Part shown: positions 1 through 9,657 of the stretch, piece by piece
How the letters are laid out: every line of letters starts with the position of its first letter
Numbering within the stretch: position 1 is the first letter of the stretch
Assembly (NCBI GenBank): GCA_002786025.1
Contig: NHNW01000106.1
Span: 1 to 32,695, forward strand
DNA length: 32,695 nt
Source: Zasmidium citrigriseum
Taxonomy: Eukaryota > Ascomycota > Dothideomycetes > Mycosphaerellales > Mycosphaerellaceae
Direction of reading: 5' to 3'
Translations under genes and position numbers: made by a program
Notes under the pieces: generated by a model
What the model saw: only the letters and a program-made list of their open reading frames with translations
What the model was told of the DNA's origin: nothing
The model's database searches: none

Positions 1-1055
1 TCTAGTCTCTAACCCATCTGCTTAATCTGCTCCTTAATCGCATCTTGCCTATCCTTCGCAAGGTACTTGTCTTGTAATTTGACGGCAAAGGGCGAAGTCT
101 TCTAACCTGTCACCCTCTCCTTCTGCGAATCCATAATGCCTTGCACCCTATTAACAATTAGCTCTGGCCTATACACTTGTCTCACCCCTTCTTGTCCACG
201 AATCAACTTCTAAGCTTCAGCATAGATCTTCTCGAACCTCTAATAACTCGCTAGATTGCTAGGTAAGATCTTAAGTCGTGTGTAGACCTTCTTCGCAATA
301 CTAACTAGCAAACCTTTTAGGAACAACCTGCTCTTCTAATTCGGAGAAAGCTCTCCTTCTAGCAATTTGTTGCAGATTGCTCTAAACTGTCTGCAGTATT
401 TAGTAGGATTAGATTTAATAGGCAATGACTTCTTACAAAACTTGCCTAGATACTCAACTGTGCTCGTTTAAGTAATGCTGTCTCTGCCAAAGTACTCCTA
501 TAGGAAGTTCTTCCAGAACTCCTAATAGTTTCCTTCCTCGAATCCAGCGATTGTCTTTACTGCATCTCGCGTGTACGTGTCGTAGTTCCGAGCAAACCTC
601 TTTAACTTGCCTTCATCATTTTCTAATAGCGCATATTCTTCAATTAGCGCCTTAAATCTTTCGAGGAAAGTAGTTGCCTTACTCCTATCGAACATTGGAT
701 TCTCTGTCCCTCTAGGAGCTAGCTATCTTCTTCCTCCGAGAGTAGTAACAAGTTGCATTATCTCTTCTATTGCTTGCAGCCTCGCCAATGCCTTGTCCTT
801 CTCGATTCCGGATTCGGCAGTAGATAGCTTAGGATTAATATCCACAAGGGGTCGTTTGCCTTGGGCCTTCGTACCTAACCCGCTACTACCTTCTCCTGTA
901 TTATTAGCTGCAAAGGCATCTGCATTACTCGATTCGCTTACAACCCTAGTAGGGTGTAGCGGATCTCGTATAGTTCGAAATGCTGGCTCTATAGGAATTG
1001 GTTGGCTACTCGGAGCATAGGCAGAAACCTCCCCCTAAGCAACCCTAGCATTATC
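1..1055 (-). pseudogene. Gag-like fragment of LTR retrotransposon, tandem copy 1 (RIPped)
   Basis: Read on the minus strand, this is the inner part of a retrotransposon Gag-like protein that would form the virus-like particle. A Ser/Pro-rich N-terminal stretch is followed by a helical capsid-like region with motifs such as TTFLERFKALIEEYALLEND, NPTKYCRQFRAICNKLLEGE and SRLFLKGL. About nine in-frame TAG/TAA codons interrupt it, each where Gln is expected, as CpA-to-TpA mutation would produce. I saw no frameshift. The copy is cut at the left by the window edge and at the right by the N at 1,056, so the protein start is missing. The 137-codon plus-strand frame at 607-1,020 is antisense to this gene. 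The Gag assignment rests on pattern and on the LTR and leader beside copy 2; the superfamily (Ty3 or Ty1) cannot be fixed because no pol is present. Confidence 0.7.
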
Positions 1056-1056
1056 N
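1056..1056. other. Single ambiguous base (N) at the tandem-copy junction
   Basis: This is the only N in the window. It falls exactly where copy 1 stops matching copy 2: after CATTATC, copy 2 continues TATAGCTCC while copy 1 is followed by N and ATTTGC. It may mark an assembly join rather than a sequenced base. Confidence 0.95.
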
Positions 1057-2640
1057 ATTTGCTCTAGTCTCTAACCCATCTGCTTAATCTGCTCCTTAAT
1101 CGCATCTTGCCTATCCTTCGCAAGGTACTTGTCTTGTAATTTGACGGCAAAGGGCGAAGTCTTCTAACCTGTCACCCTCTCCTTCTGCGAATCCATAATG
1201 CCTTGCACCCTATTAACAATTAGCTCTGGCCTATACACTTGTCTCACCCCTTCTTGTCCACGAATCAACTTCTAAGCTTCAGCATAGATCTTCTCGAACC
1301 TCTAATAACTCGCTAGATTGCTAGGTAAGATCTTAAGTCGTGTGTAGACCTTCTTCGCAATACTAACTAGCAAACCTTTTAGGAACAACCTGCTCTTCTA
1401 ATTCGGAGAAAGCTCTCCTTCTAGCAATTTGTTGCAGATTGCTCTAAACTGTCTGCAGTATTTAGTAGGATTAGATTTAATAGGCAATGACTTCTTACAA
1501 AACTTGCCTAGATACTTAACTGTGCTCGTTTAAGTAATGCTGTCTCTACTAAAGTACTCCTATAGGAAGTTCTTCCAGAACTCCTAATAGTTTCCTTCCT
1601 CGAATCCAGCGATTGTCTTTACTACATCTCGCGTGTACGTGTCGTAGTTCCGAGCAAACCTCTTTAACTTGCCTTCATCATTTTCTAATAGCGCATATTC
1701 TTTAATTAGCGCCTTAAATCTTTCGAGGAAAGTAGTTGCCTTACTCCTATCGAACATTAGATTCTCTGTCCCTCTAGGAGCTAGCTATCTTCTTCCTCCG
1801 AGAGTAGTAACAAGTTGCATTATCTCTTCTATTGCTTGCAGCCTCGCTAATGCCTTGTCCTTCTCGATTCCGGATTCGGCAGTAGATAGCTTAGGATTAA
1901 TATCCACAAGGGGTCGTTTGCCTTGGGCCTTCGTACCTAACCCGCTACTACCTTCTCCTGTATTATTAGCTGCAAAGGCATCTGCATTACTCGATTCGCT
2001 TACAACCCTAGTAGGGTGTAGCGGATCTCGTATAGTTCGAAATGCTGGCTCTATAGGAATTGGTTGGCTACTCGGAGCATAGGCAGAAACCTCCCCCTAA
2101 GCAACCCTAGCATTATCTATAGCTCCAGTTCTAGAATAGGAATTAATTAATCCAAAAAGGTAGTCGTAATCAATGTTAGCAGCTTCTCCCTGCTTAATCC
2201 TAAGCTTAGAGCGGGAAGTTGCGGGCTCGTTACTAGCTAGGTAGAATCCTCGTAGGTAGGGCAATTGTCGGGGTTAAAGCAATGCCCTCTCCAGAAGATT
2301 TTCTTACCTAAGAATGTCGAGCTCGCTCAAACCTCCAGAAACACGTGCTCGTCGCAAAATCCTTGGCGAAATGGTAGTTCTTCTTACTAATGGATTTCTT
2401 AGCCTATAGGCTAGGAAATCACTAAGTCCAGAATTCCTTCGATTCCTCGCTATCTTTAGCCTAGTTCTAGTTTCCGCAAATGTCCAGGCAATCCAGAAGG
2501 TGTTAATGCCTTCCTGGAGTCTAATTCTAGTTTAGTTTCTAGTTAATGGCCGAGATAAGGTCGAAATCCGAAGGAGAAATCCAGCAGCTTAGTGATCCCG
2601 CATACTAGTAAGCCTCAAAACCCTTAACAGATCAAAACCA
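1057..2640 (-). pseudogene. Gag-like gene of LTR retrotransposon, tandem copy 2 with its N-terminal part (RIPped)
   Basis: This is the same Gag-like frame as copy 1, continuing further upstream towards its own LTR. Beyond the duplicated part (1,063-2,117), the minus-strand frame runs on with GEAANIDYDYLFGLINSYS, then SKEFWT and KKNYHFAKDFATSTCFWRFE, but the reading frame upstream of about 2,230 is uncertain and I could not find a clear start codon. Stops are again mainly TAG/TAA at Gln positions. The order LTR, primer site, leader, gag (right to left) fits the 5' half of an LTR retrotransposon; pol would lie left of the window or beyond the junction. The plus-strand frame at 1,669-2,082 is antisense. 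Copy 2 carries seven more RIP-type substitutions than copy 1. Confidence 0.65.
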
Positions 2641-2689
2641 ACTAAAGCCTTAAATCCACAACAAACAACACTTGATTTTTCGCAGTTGA
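2641..2689 (-). other. Retrotransposon 5' leader
   Basis: This short untranslated stretch lies between the primer-binding-site candidate and the gag-like frame. It is rich in CAA and CpA on the plus strand, so RIP has hit it only lightly. I see no open frame in it. Confidence 0.4.
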
Positions 2690-2707
2690 GCCCCGCCTTC
2701 GGCTCCA
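2690..2707 (-). other. Primer-binding-site candidate
   Basis: Five bases inside the LTR, the minus strand reads TGGAGCCGAAGGCGGGGC. It begins with TGG, the complement of a tRNA CCA end. The matching tRNA would end in GGCTCCA, with U at position 73, which would suit a tRNA-Cys, but I cannot confirm the tRNA. The site is also a weak hairpin (GAGCC pairs with GGCTC, 2,688-2,705), so self-priming is another possibility. The position is good; the primer identity is unknown. Confidence 0.5.
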
Positions 2708-2712
2708 GAAGA

Positions 2713-3153
2713 TGTGGGAGGGCAACACCGACCACATAATAGTAATCTTGTTCCCTTACTAGCTACGAGGCCTAAGATGCTTCTAGGTCCTCCTACGAAG
2801 GAGGATTGTCGATAGCCTCGTTAAAGGAAGGAATCAAACAAGGAGTAACAAGAGAAGTTCAAGGCTCGCTAAGACCAAAGCAAGAGAACAAGGCAAGGCA
2901 ATCAAGGTAGAAAACAAGGCTCAAGCAAGGGATAACATAAGGCTCTCAATTTAATAGGGTCAAAATCACAATCTTCTTCTCGCAGAACGCTTCAATTCGA
3001 ATTTAGTACATAGCATGTGTTATATAAGAGTCTGTTGCCTGCCCATAAGAGATCTTATCTCAAACCCCTCGCCACAAGATAATAGGCCACTTCCCCGGAT
3101 TAGAATTAGGCTAGGAACCCCTAAGTTGAAGGAAGTAATGTTGCTCGCTAACA
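2713..3153 (-). repeat. 5' LTR of the younger minus-strand retrotransposon (441 bp)
   Basis: The segment begins TGTGGGAGGGCAACA on the plus strand and ends TGTTGCTCGCTAACA. The two ends are imperfect inverted repeats sharing TGT..G.G.GCAACA, with TG...CA termini as in LTRs. A TATA-like box lies at 3,020-3,028 and a primer-site candidate sits just inside. A CAAG/CAAGG-rich tract covers about 2,820-2,930. Beyond 3,153, base composition changes abruptly to heavy RIP, marking the element boundary. The flanking bases CTACG (3,154-3,158) would be one half of a target-site duplication; the other half is outside the window. Confidence 0.75.
3020..3028 (-). promoter_or_regulatory. TATA-like box in the LTR
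   Basis: The minus strand reads CTTATATAA about 125 bp inside the LTR's upstream end, a suitable position for the U3 promoter driving leftward transcription through R/U5, leader and gag. Confidence 0.45.
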
Positions 3154-3406
3154 CTACGATATACTATAATATATAGATACCTAGCTATTACTCGAACTCT
3201 AGCCCTAGCAGTAACTTCTTAACTATAAACTATAATACCGCTAATACTCGACTACTAAACTAGAAGAGTAGAAGAGGAAGGCGAGTAATTAGATTACCCG
3301 GAAACTCTAATAAGTTTAGGAATCTTAGAAGACTAACCTATTTGGTATATCTTTAGGTATTCCCGCCTCGTATTTAGCCCGTTATAGGCTCGTAGATAGT
3401 AATAGT
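3154..3406 (+). other. 5' end of the chromovirus: LTR remnant and leader, no gene
   Basis: This stretch has no credible coding frame. TTTGGTAT at 3,341 keeps an unmutated TpG and resembles the TGGTATC start of some retrotransposon primer-binding sites, which would put the LTR end near 3,340, but this is weak. TCTTAAACCTAAGA occurs twice just downstream (about 3,431 and 3,449). Confidence 0.35.
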
Positions 3407-5160
3407 ATACTAGTCGCGTCTTTCCTCGACTCTTAAACCTAAGAATATTCTTAAACCTAAGACTACGATAAAACCGAGTCTAACGATAACGGCGCTAACG
3501 GCGAAGACACGTTCCTCTAAGATATAGTACGCCGTAGTAGAGACGGCGCTAGTATCGACCTTTCCGCGTACTATAACGAGCGTACTATTACTTAGCTTCT
3601 AGAGGAACTCTCGAACGCCGCTACTACTAACTTCTAAGTATATAGCTCTAATAACTTCCTCTAAGCCGTTTAAAATCGCCCTCGCTTCTAGTATTATAGT
3701 ATCTATAACCTAGCTAATAAGTACTAGAAGTTGAAAAAGAAGCGTAAAGGTCTAGAAGAGTAGGTATAGGACCTATAATAAGAACTAGCTAATATATAAG
3801 ATAACCTCGCTTAAGCTATTATTAATAATAATAGAGAGAAGCGTATTAGGGAAGTTACTAATAAACTTAACGAGGCTAATAGAAAGGTCTAAGAAGTAGA
3901 GAAGGAAGGTAACGACCTACTTAAGGAATATTATCGTATTGTTAGCGATAAGAACTAGGAGATCTCTAACCTACGAGATAAGCTTAATAATATTAAAGCG
4001 TAGTTAACGATTACTACTATAGCCGCCGCCGGGCCTCTACTACTAAGTCGCTTTAAGTAAATACGCCGTAGTACGCTAACCGCGGCGCCGTCTATATAAC
4101 GTACCTAGACTATACTAACTTATCTATTCGTACGCGCTATATCCGCTACTCCTACCTACGCTAGTACTACTAGTACCTATTTCTACTCTACGCGTAATAC
4201 GAAGTTCCTAGACCCTAATATCTTTAATAGTAAGACACCCGAGTATAAGGTCTAGCGTAAGTAGATAACTAGTAAGATTATAGCCTAGTTTAATAAATCT
4301 ATAAACCTCTAAGAGATCTTCGACTATATCTTACGACGTACTAAGAGCGCCCCTTAGGAGTTAATTAACCTATACTCTAAGAGTACCTAGAAGAGCCTAG
4401 ATAATATATAGACTAAACTTAACTCTAACTTCGGTAAACGCGATATAGCTCTTAAAGTAGCCGCTAAACTAACCTAGATCCGTTAGAAGGAAAGTTAACC
4501 TTTCTCTAAGTTTATTATCGTCTACTAGTTACTTCTCGCTAAGGCTATAAAGGAGCCTAATACCTATAAGTTATAGCTTAAACTTAATAAGGTCTATATA
4601 AGGGAGATAAAATACTTCTAGTATATACTATTTAATAACTTCTATAAGGCGGCTAAGACTAAAGAAGATACGTATTAAACTATAAAGAGTATAAATCCTA
4701 GTATAGGTAATAATAATAGTAGCTCTAGTAATAGAGGAGGTAACCGCCGCTCTAATAATAACTAAAGCTCTAGCTCTACTAGTAATCTAGGGCGACGCTA
4801 GTTCGGCGCTCTAACGCGTATTATCCCTCGTAAGTATAAGGGCCTCTCTAAGCTATCTAAGGCCGACCGTTAAGTTCTAAGGTAATAGAATAAGTACTTC
4901 CGATACCGAGAACCTAGCTATACTAGTACCGATACCCGCTATATTCTCTATTAAGATAAAGGCCGCTTTACGTACGGGGATATATTCGTTAATACTCTAT
5001 ATACTAAAGCTAATACCCGCGTAGCTAACGTTACGCTTAACGCTATAAACGACGAGTAACTATAGATCGACCTAGCTCTAGAGCGCCCTCTACTTACTAA
5101 TAGCTCCGAGTAGGGAAATACTTAGCCTTACGATAAAGTCGCGTTAATAAGGCCCGAATA
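3407..5160 (+). pseudogene. Chromovirus gag (RIPped)
   Basis: Gag would form the particle and bind the RNA. The frame (codons starting at positions such as 3,482) shows in order: an N-terminal region; a Lys/Glu-rich stretch of about 90 codons predicted to be coiled coil (about 3,730-4,010, e.g. NKLNEANRKV); a capsid-like region (about 4,200-4,680, starting near LDPNIFNSKTPEYKV); a Ser/Asn/Arg-rich linker; and a zinc knuckle at 4,895-4,942. The knuckle reads YFRYREPSYTSTDTRY, in which the expected Cys (TGC to TAC) and His (CAT to TAT) are all Tyr, exactly as RIP would change them. It spells CX2CX4HX6C rather than the usual CX2CX4HX4C. TAG/TAA codons occur throughout. The start is a guess (ATA at about 3,407, perhaps a former ATG). 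Gag is in a different frame from pol. Confidence 0.7.
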
Positions 5161-8100
5161 TACGAAGAAGAAAATAAATACTAATATCTACTAAAGTAGA
5201 GATATTAGTATATATAAGATTATAAGGAGTATATCTCCTATACTACTACTATCTTCTATACCTCCGCTACTATAACTAAGATATACTAATCTATTTTAGT
5301 CGAACCTAAGTATAGTCGATACCTTATATATATAAGTTTAGTAGTAGTAGTAGGTAACCTAAAAGTAAAAGCTCTCTTAGACACTAGTAGCTCCGCCCTC
5401 TTTATTTACTCTTTATTCGTTCGCGTATATAAGTTACCTACCTTTCGCCTTTCCTTACTAAAAGATCTATAACTAGCCGATAGCTATCGTACTTAGCTTA
5501 CGTACGCCGCTATAATTACGATAACTATTAGAGTATATACTAACTAAGGCCTTTACTATATTACTAACCTAGACTAATACGACCTTATTATTAGTATATC
5601 TTAGTTTAAGGAGTATAATCCTTAACTCGATTTTAGTAAGCGGACGATTACCTTTAATTCCGAGTAGTATTACTCGTATAATTATAGTAGTCGACTATAT
5701 AGGGTAATAGTCGATACTAATAATCGATCGTACGTCTATAATACTAATTAACCTATCGATAGTAAACCTAATCCTAACGCCGATATATACTTCGTTAGCG
5801 CTAATACGTTTATCGAACTAGTACGAAAGTACCTAGAATAGCTCTCTATCCTATAGCCTAAAGACCTTTCCGAATAAGACGCCGATAAAGATAAATATAT
5901 AAAGTCTTTCGTACTTGTAGTAGACGAAGCTCTTAACGCCCTATCGCCTAAGGATATTAAGAAGTTTATAAACTTAGCTAAAACTAATCTACGAGCGAAG
6001 CTACCCCTAGTATATTATAACCTAGCTAACGCGTTTAAACATAAAACCGAATTTATAGTACTAGAGTATAGACTATCGGATTATATAATTAACCTTAAGC
6101 CTAGCGCTAAGATCCCCTATAAGAAAGTATATACTATAAGCCCTAAGTAACTAGTAGTCGTAAAGAAGTACGTCGATAATAGACTTATATAGGGTACTAT
6201 TAAGAAGTCTAACTTAAGATATACCTTACCTATATTAATTATAACTAAACCTAGAGGGGGATTACGAGTATACGTAGATTACCGAGGTATTAACGCTCTT
6301 ACTATTAAGGATAGGTACCCTATTCCCTTACTCCGCGAGACTCTAGACTAGCTCTATAAAGCGATATTCTTTACGAAGCTCGATATTATAGCTACCTTTA
6401 ATAACCTCCGTATTTATAAAGGCGACGAGTAGATAACTACCTTTATTATACGATATAGGCTATACTAATATAAGGTCCTCCCCTTTAGCTTATATAATAG
6501 GCTAAGCTCCTAGTAGCGCTATATTAATAGCGTCCTACGAGAATTTCTAGATAACTTCGTTATAGTCTACTTAGATAATATTCTAATCTATACCTTAGGA
6601 TCCTTAGAAGACTACTAGTAGAAAGTTCGCTAGGTGCTCGTTAAACTTAGAGATATAGGACTCCCTATTAATATCGATAAATACGAGTTTAGTATCTAGA
6701 AAGTTAAGTACCTTAGACTTATCGTAACTACGGAAGGGATTAAGATAGATCTAGTTAAGGTAGAAGCTATTTAGAACTAGGCTACACCTCGTAACGCTAA
6801 GGATATCCTAGCCTTTCTAGGATTCGTAGGATTTTACTATAGGTTTATTAACTCCTTTTTAGGAGTAGTAGCTCCTTTAACAAATATAACTAAGAAAGAT
6901 ATTTAGTTCGAATAGACTAGCTAGTACTAGTAAGCGTTTAGCGAACTTAAGCGACGATTTATAACTATACTAATCCTAGTATACTTCGATCCTAACCTAC
7001 CTATATAGGTAGAAACCGACGTATTCGACTAGGTAATAGTAGGCGTACTATTATAGAAAGGGCCTAATAGTATTTTACGGCTAGTTATGTTCTACTCTAA
7101 GAAGATAAATCCCTAGGAGTATAACTATAATATCTATAATAAGGAACTACTAGCTATAGTTAAAGTATTCGAAGAGTAGTAGCTAGAACTTATAGAGTAC
7201 GAGGAACTAGTTCGCGTCCTATCGGACTATAAGAACCTTAAGTATTTTATAACTACGAAGAAACTTAACCGCTAGTAAGTACGATAGGCTAAGTTCCTTA
7301 GCTAGTTTAACTTTAAGATTACCTATCGCTCGGGTAAGTAAGGCTAGAAGCTAGATAGCCTAACGTAGCGCTTATAAGACTTACCTAGTACCGTTACTAA
7401 TACGCGCCTCTAATACTAGTAATAGACTATCTTAAAACTATATAACCTCGATATTATAATATAGTTTACGATACGAACCAAGGAACCCGTTAACTCTAAT
7501 ACGACCTTAGAATACCGAGCACCCTCGGTTATAGATAATAATAGTAAAGAAGGTAGTATACTACTTAAGGATAATATAGCCCCTATAGAAGGGGGTAAAG
7601 GCGACGTAACCTACGAGCTAGAGCGAGAGCCTAAAGAGTATATAACCTACGAGCTAGAGCGAGAACCTAAAGAGTATATACTAGAGTAGGCTTATTAATA
7701 GCCTATTATAATAGCGAGACTTAAGAGGCTTTATAGTAACCTAGCTACTAGGAGATTAAATATATAGCTATAACGATAGAAGATAGAGGCCTTCGATTAC
7801 TATATCGCGTCCGATAGGCTCTACGTTAATAAGCGCCTATATATACTAGAGTATAAGAATTTACGAATACGAATTACGTAGAGGTACTATAACCTATAAG
7901 TAGTAGGATATTAAGGACCCGCTCGGATATTCGAGCTAGTATAGAGGTAGAACTTATTCTAGCCCCTAATATTAGTAGATATCGCGAGATATTATAGAAA
8001 CTATTATATCTACTAATAAGCTAATCCCTCGCGGCTAAAGAAGTAAGAAACCCTCTTAGTAATACCTACGCCTAGTAGTAAATAGAAATATCTAGCTATT

Positions 8101-9265
8101 AACTTTATCGTCGAGCTACCTATAAGTAAGGATATAGAGACTAGAGCGGTCTATAAGAACGTTATAACCGTTACTAATATACTTACTAAGTAAGTTAGAT
8201 TAATCCCTACGACTAGCTTAGAGGCCGAGTACGCTACTAACCTCTTTTATAAGTATATCTTCTATATTTACGGTCTACCTAAGGTTATAACCTCGGATCG
8301 CGGTACGTAGTAGATTAGTATATTCTTTAAGCGTCTATATAGCCGTCTTAGTATTATATAGAATATCTCTACGGCCTTCTACTCTAAGACTAACGATTAA
8401 TCTAAATATACGAACTAAACCCTTAAGTAGTATCTACGGGCCTTTATTAACTATTAGTAAGATAACTAGGTCGCTATACTACCTTCGGTAGAATTCGCCC
8501 TTAATAACTACGAGTCGGTAAGTACTAGTATAATACCTTTCTTCGTAAATTACGGACGGTACTCTCGAATAGAATTTTACTCCCTAGTAGGACTATAAGT
8601 CCCTAACTCTTAGCTTCCTTACGTTTAAGTAGTAGATAATCTCGTAGATAATATACGAGATATATAGACTTACCTATAAGTAGTACTAGAATAGTTACGA
8701 AAGGATAGGCTCGAGGAATTAACCGCGTAGTATATACTTACCTAAGCTAGGTATACTAACGCCGCGAATTTAAAGCGCTTACCTATACCCGCCTATAAAG
8801 CTAGTAATCTAGTATAGCTAGACGCTCGCTATATTAGAATCGTACGCCTAGTAAAGAAGCTTAATTATAAGTTCCTTAGACCTTTCGAGGTTATAGAACT
8901 AGTCGGCCGCCGCTCGTATAGACTTAAGCTTAGCCTAGGAATAACTATCTATAACGTCTATTACACCTTAGTTCTAAGGCGCTATACTAACGACCCTCTA
9001 CTAGAATAGCGTTAAGAGCCGCTACTACTAGTATACCTCGACCCTAAGGATAACCTCGGATCGGATAAATAGGAGGTTTAAGAGGTAGTTAACTCGAGAA
9101 TTAAGTACTAGAAAGTGTACTACAAGGTCTAGTAGAAGGGATATAATAAGATTACGGAAGAGCTATAGGATAACCTTCTACCTAGTTATAAGAAGAGTAT
9201 TAATACCTTCTATTAGCGATACCCCGATAAGCCTAAGCCTTATATATACGAGCTAATATAGCCTC
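5161..9265 (+). pseudogene. Chromovirus pol: PR-RT-RNase H-IN-chromodomain (RIPped)
   Basis: This polyprotein would mature the particle, copy RNA to DNA and integrate it. In one frame I see: aspartic protease LLDTSSS (Asp at 5,380; DTG became DTS); reverse transcriptase from RGGLRVYVDYRGIN (about 6,250) through TKLDI (Asp 6,382) to YLDN (6,568-6,579, was YLDD); RNase H with VETD (Asp 7,018), NKELLAIVKVFEE and LSDYKNLKYF; an HHCC-type zinc region with His/Cys changed to Tyr (about 7,870-8,030); integrase core with Asn 8,176 (was Asp), Asp 8,296 in TSDRGT and Lys 8,404 (was Glu), keeping D-X35-E spacing; and a chromodomain with VYYKV and KGY before RYPDKPKP (about 9,070-9,240). Each lost catalytic residue fits G-to-A at TpG or its equivalent. 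The start is unclear because of frame overlap with gag. Confidence 0.93.
7607..7678 (+). repeat. 36-bp tandem duplication in the RNase H-integrase linker
   Basis: Two 36-bp units (7,607-7,642 and 7,643-7,678) differ at one or two bases and encode repeated 12-residue units containing TYELEREPKEYI, in frame with pol. The charged linker makes a small in-frame duplication tolerable, so it may predate inactivation. Confidence 0.85.
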
Positions 9266-9568
9266 TATAATAGTTTAGACTTATAGTACTTATTAGTAAT
9301 AATAAGCCTTTATCTAACTATAGTACTAACTCTACTAGTATTAACTTTAATACCGCTATCGTTACCTTAAGTACTTATATACTACCTATTTTATATATAG
9401 TCGCTTCTCTACGCTATAGCGATTAGGCTTAGAAGGAATCGCTCGCCTCTATATATAATAACCTAATATAAAGTACTACCGCCTTAACCCCTTAGGCGTA
9501 GTTATATATTACTATCTAAAGTAAGCGATATAGATATAAAGTATAGACGTTATAGGAGTTCCTTTAAT
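9266..9568 (+). other. 3' untranslated region of the chromovirus, no gene
   Basis: This is AT-rich RIPped sequence between the last pol-like codons and the purine tract. I see no conserved frame. Confidence 0.4.
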
Positions 9569-9592
9569 AGAGGGAGGGGTACTATTACGATC
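9569..9592 (+). other. Polypurine tract and likely 3' LTR start
   Basis: AGAGGGAGGGGT is followed by ACTATTACGATCTAGG. A purine tract directly before a TGTCACG-like start is usual at the 3' LTR of fungal Ty3/gypsy elements. Here TATTACG (from 9,583) would be RIPped TGTCACG or TGTTACG. The LTR's far end cannot be placed. Confidence 0.5.
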
Positions 9593-9657
9593 TAGGTTAT
9601 TTATCTAACCCTATATATTACGTACTAACGCCTACTAGCGGCTTAGTATTATCTTAA

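Larger units (their letters stand above)
1..2117. repeat. Direct tandem repeat, 1,062-bp period (1-1,055 and 1,063-2,117)
   Basis: The two units align without gaps at a constant offset of 1,062. The seven differences I found are 455/1,517, 486/1,548, 488/1,550, 562/1,624, 641/1,703, 697/1,759 and 786/1,848. Each is C to T at CpA, or G to A at TpG, going from copy 1 to copy 2. The extra bases 1,057-1,062 belong to copy 2. Confidence 0.97.
3154..9590 (+). mobile_element. Ty3/gypsy chromovirus (LTR retrotransposon), heavily RIPped
   Basis: This is a plus-strand element with gag, protease, reverse transcriptase, RNase H, integrase and chromodomain in the order typical of chromoviruses. Integrase after RNase H places it in Ty3/gypsy rather than Ty1/copia. 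Pol stays in one frame for about 4.1 kb, so it decayed by point mutation, not indels. A purine tract and likely 3' LTR start lie near 9,569-9,583. The 5' end is cut by, or abuts, the younger element at 3,153, and no intact 5' LTR is visible; I could not align 3,154-3,340 with the sequence after 9,583. The right boundary is therefore uncertain. Confidence 0.9.

Noticed and set aside
607..1020. Plus-strand open frame of 137 codons
   Set aside because: It is antisense to the Gag-like frame. It stays open because RIP on the coding strand rarely makes stops in this antisense frame.
1669..2082. Second plus-strand open frame of 137 codons
   Set aside because: It is the tandem copy of the same antisense shadow, differing at two residues through RIP changes.
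3330..3360. TTTGGTATATC as a firm primer-binding site of the chromovirus
   Set aside because: Only the first bases resemble a known primer site, and no LTR end could be matched to the 3' LTR. Mentioned only as a possibility.
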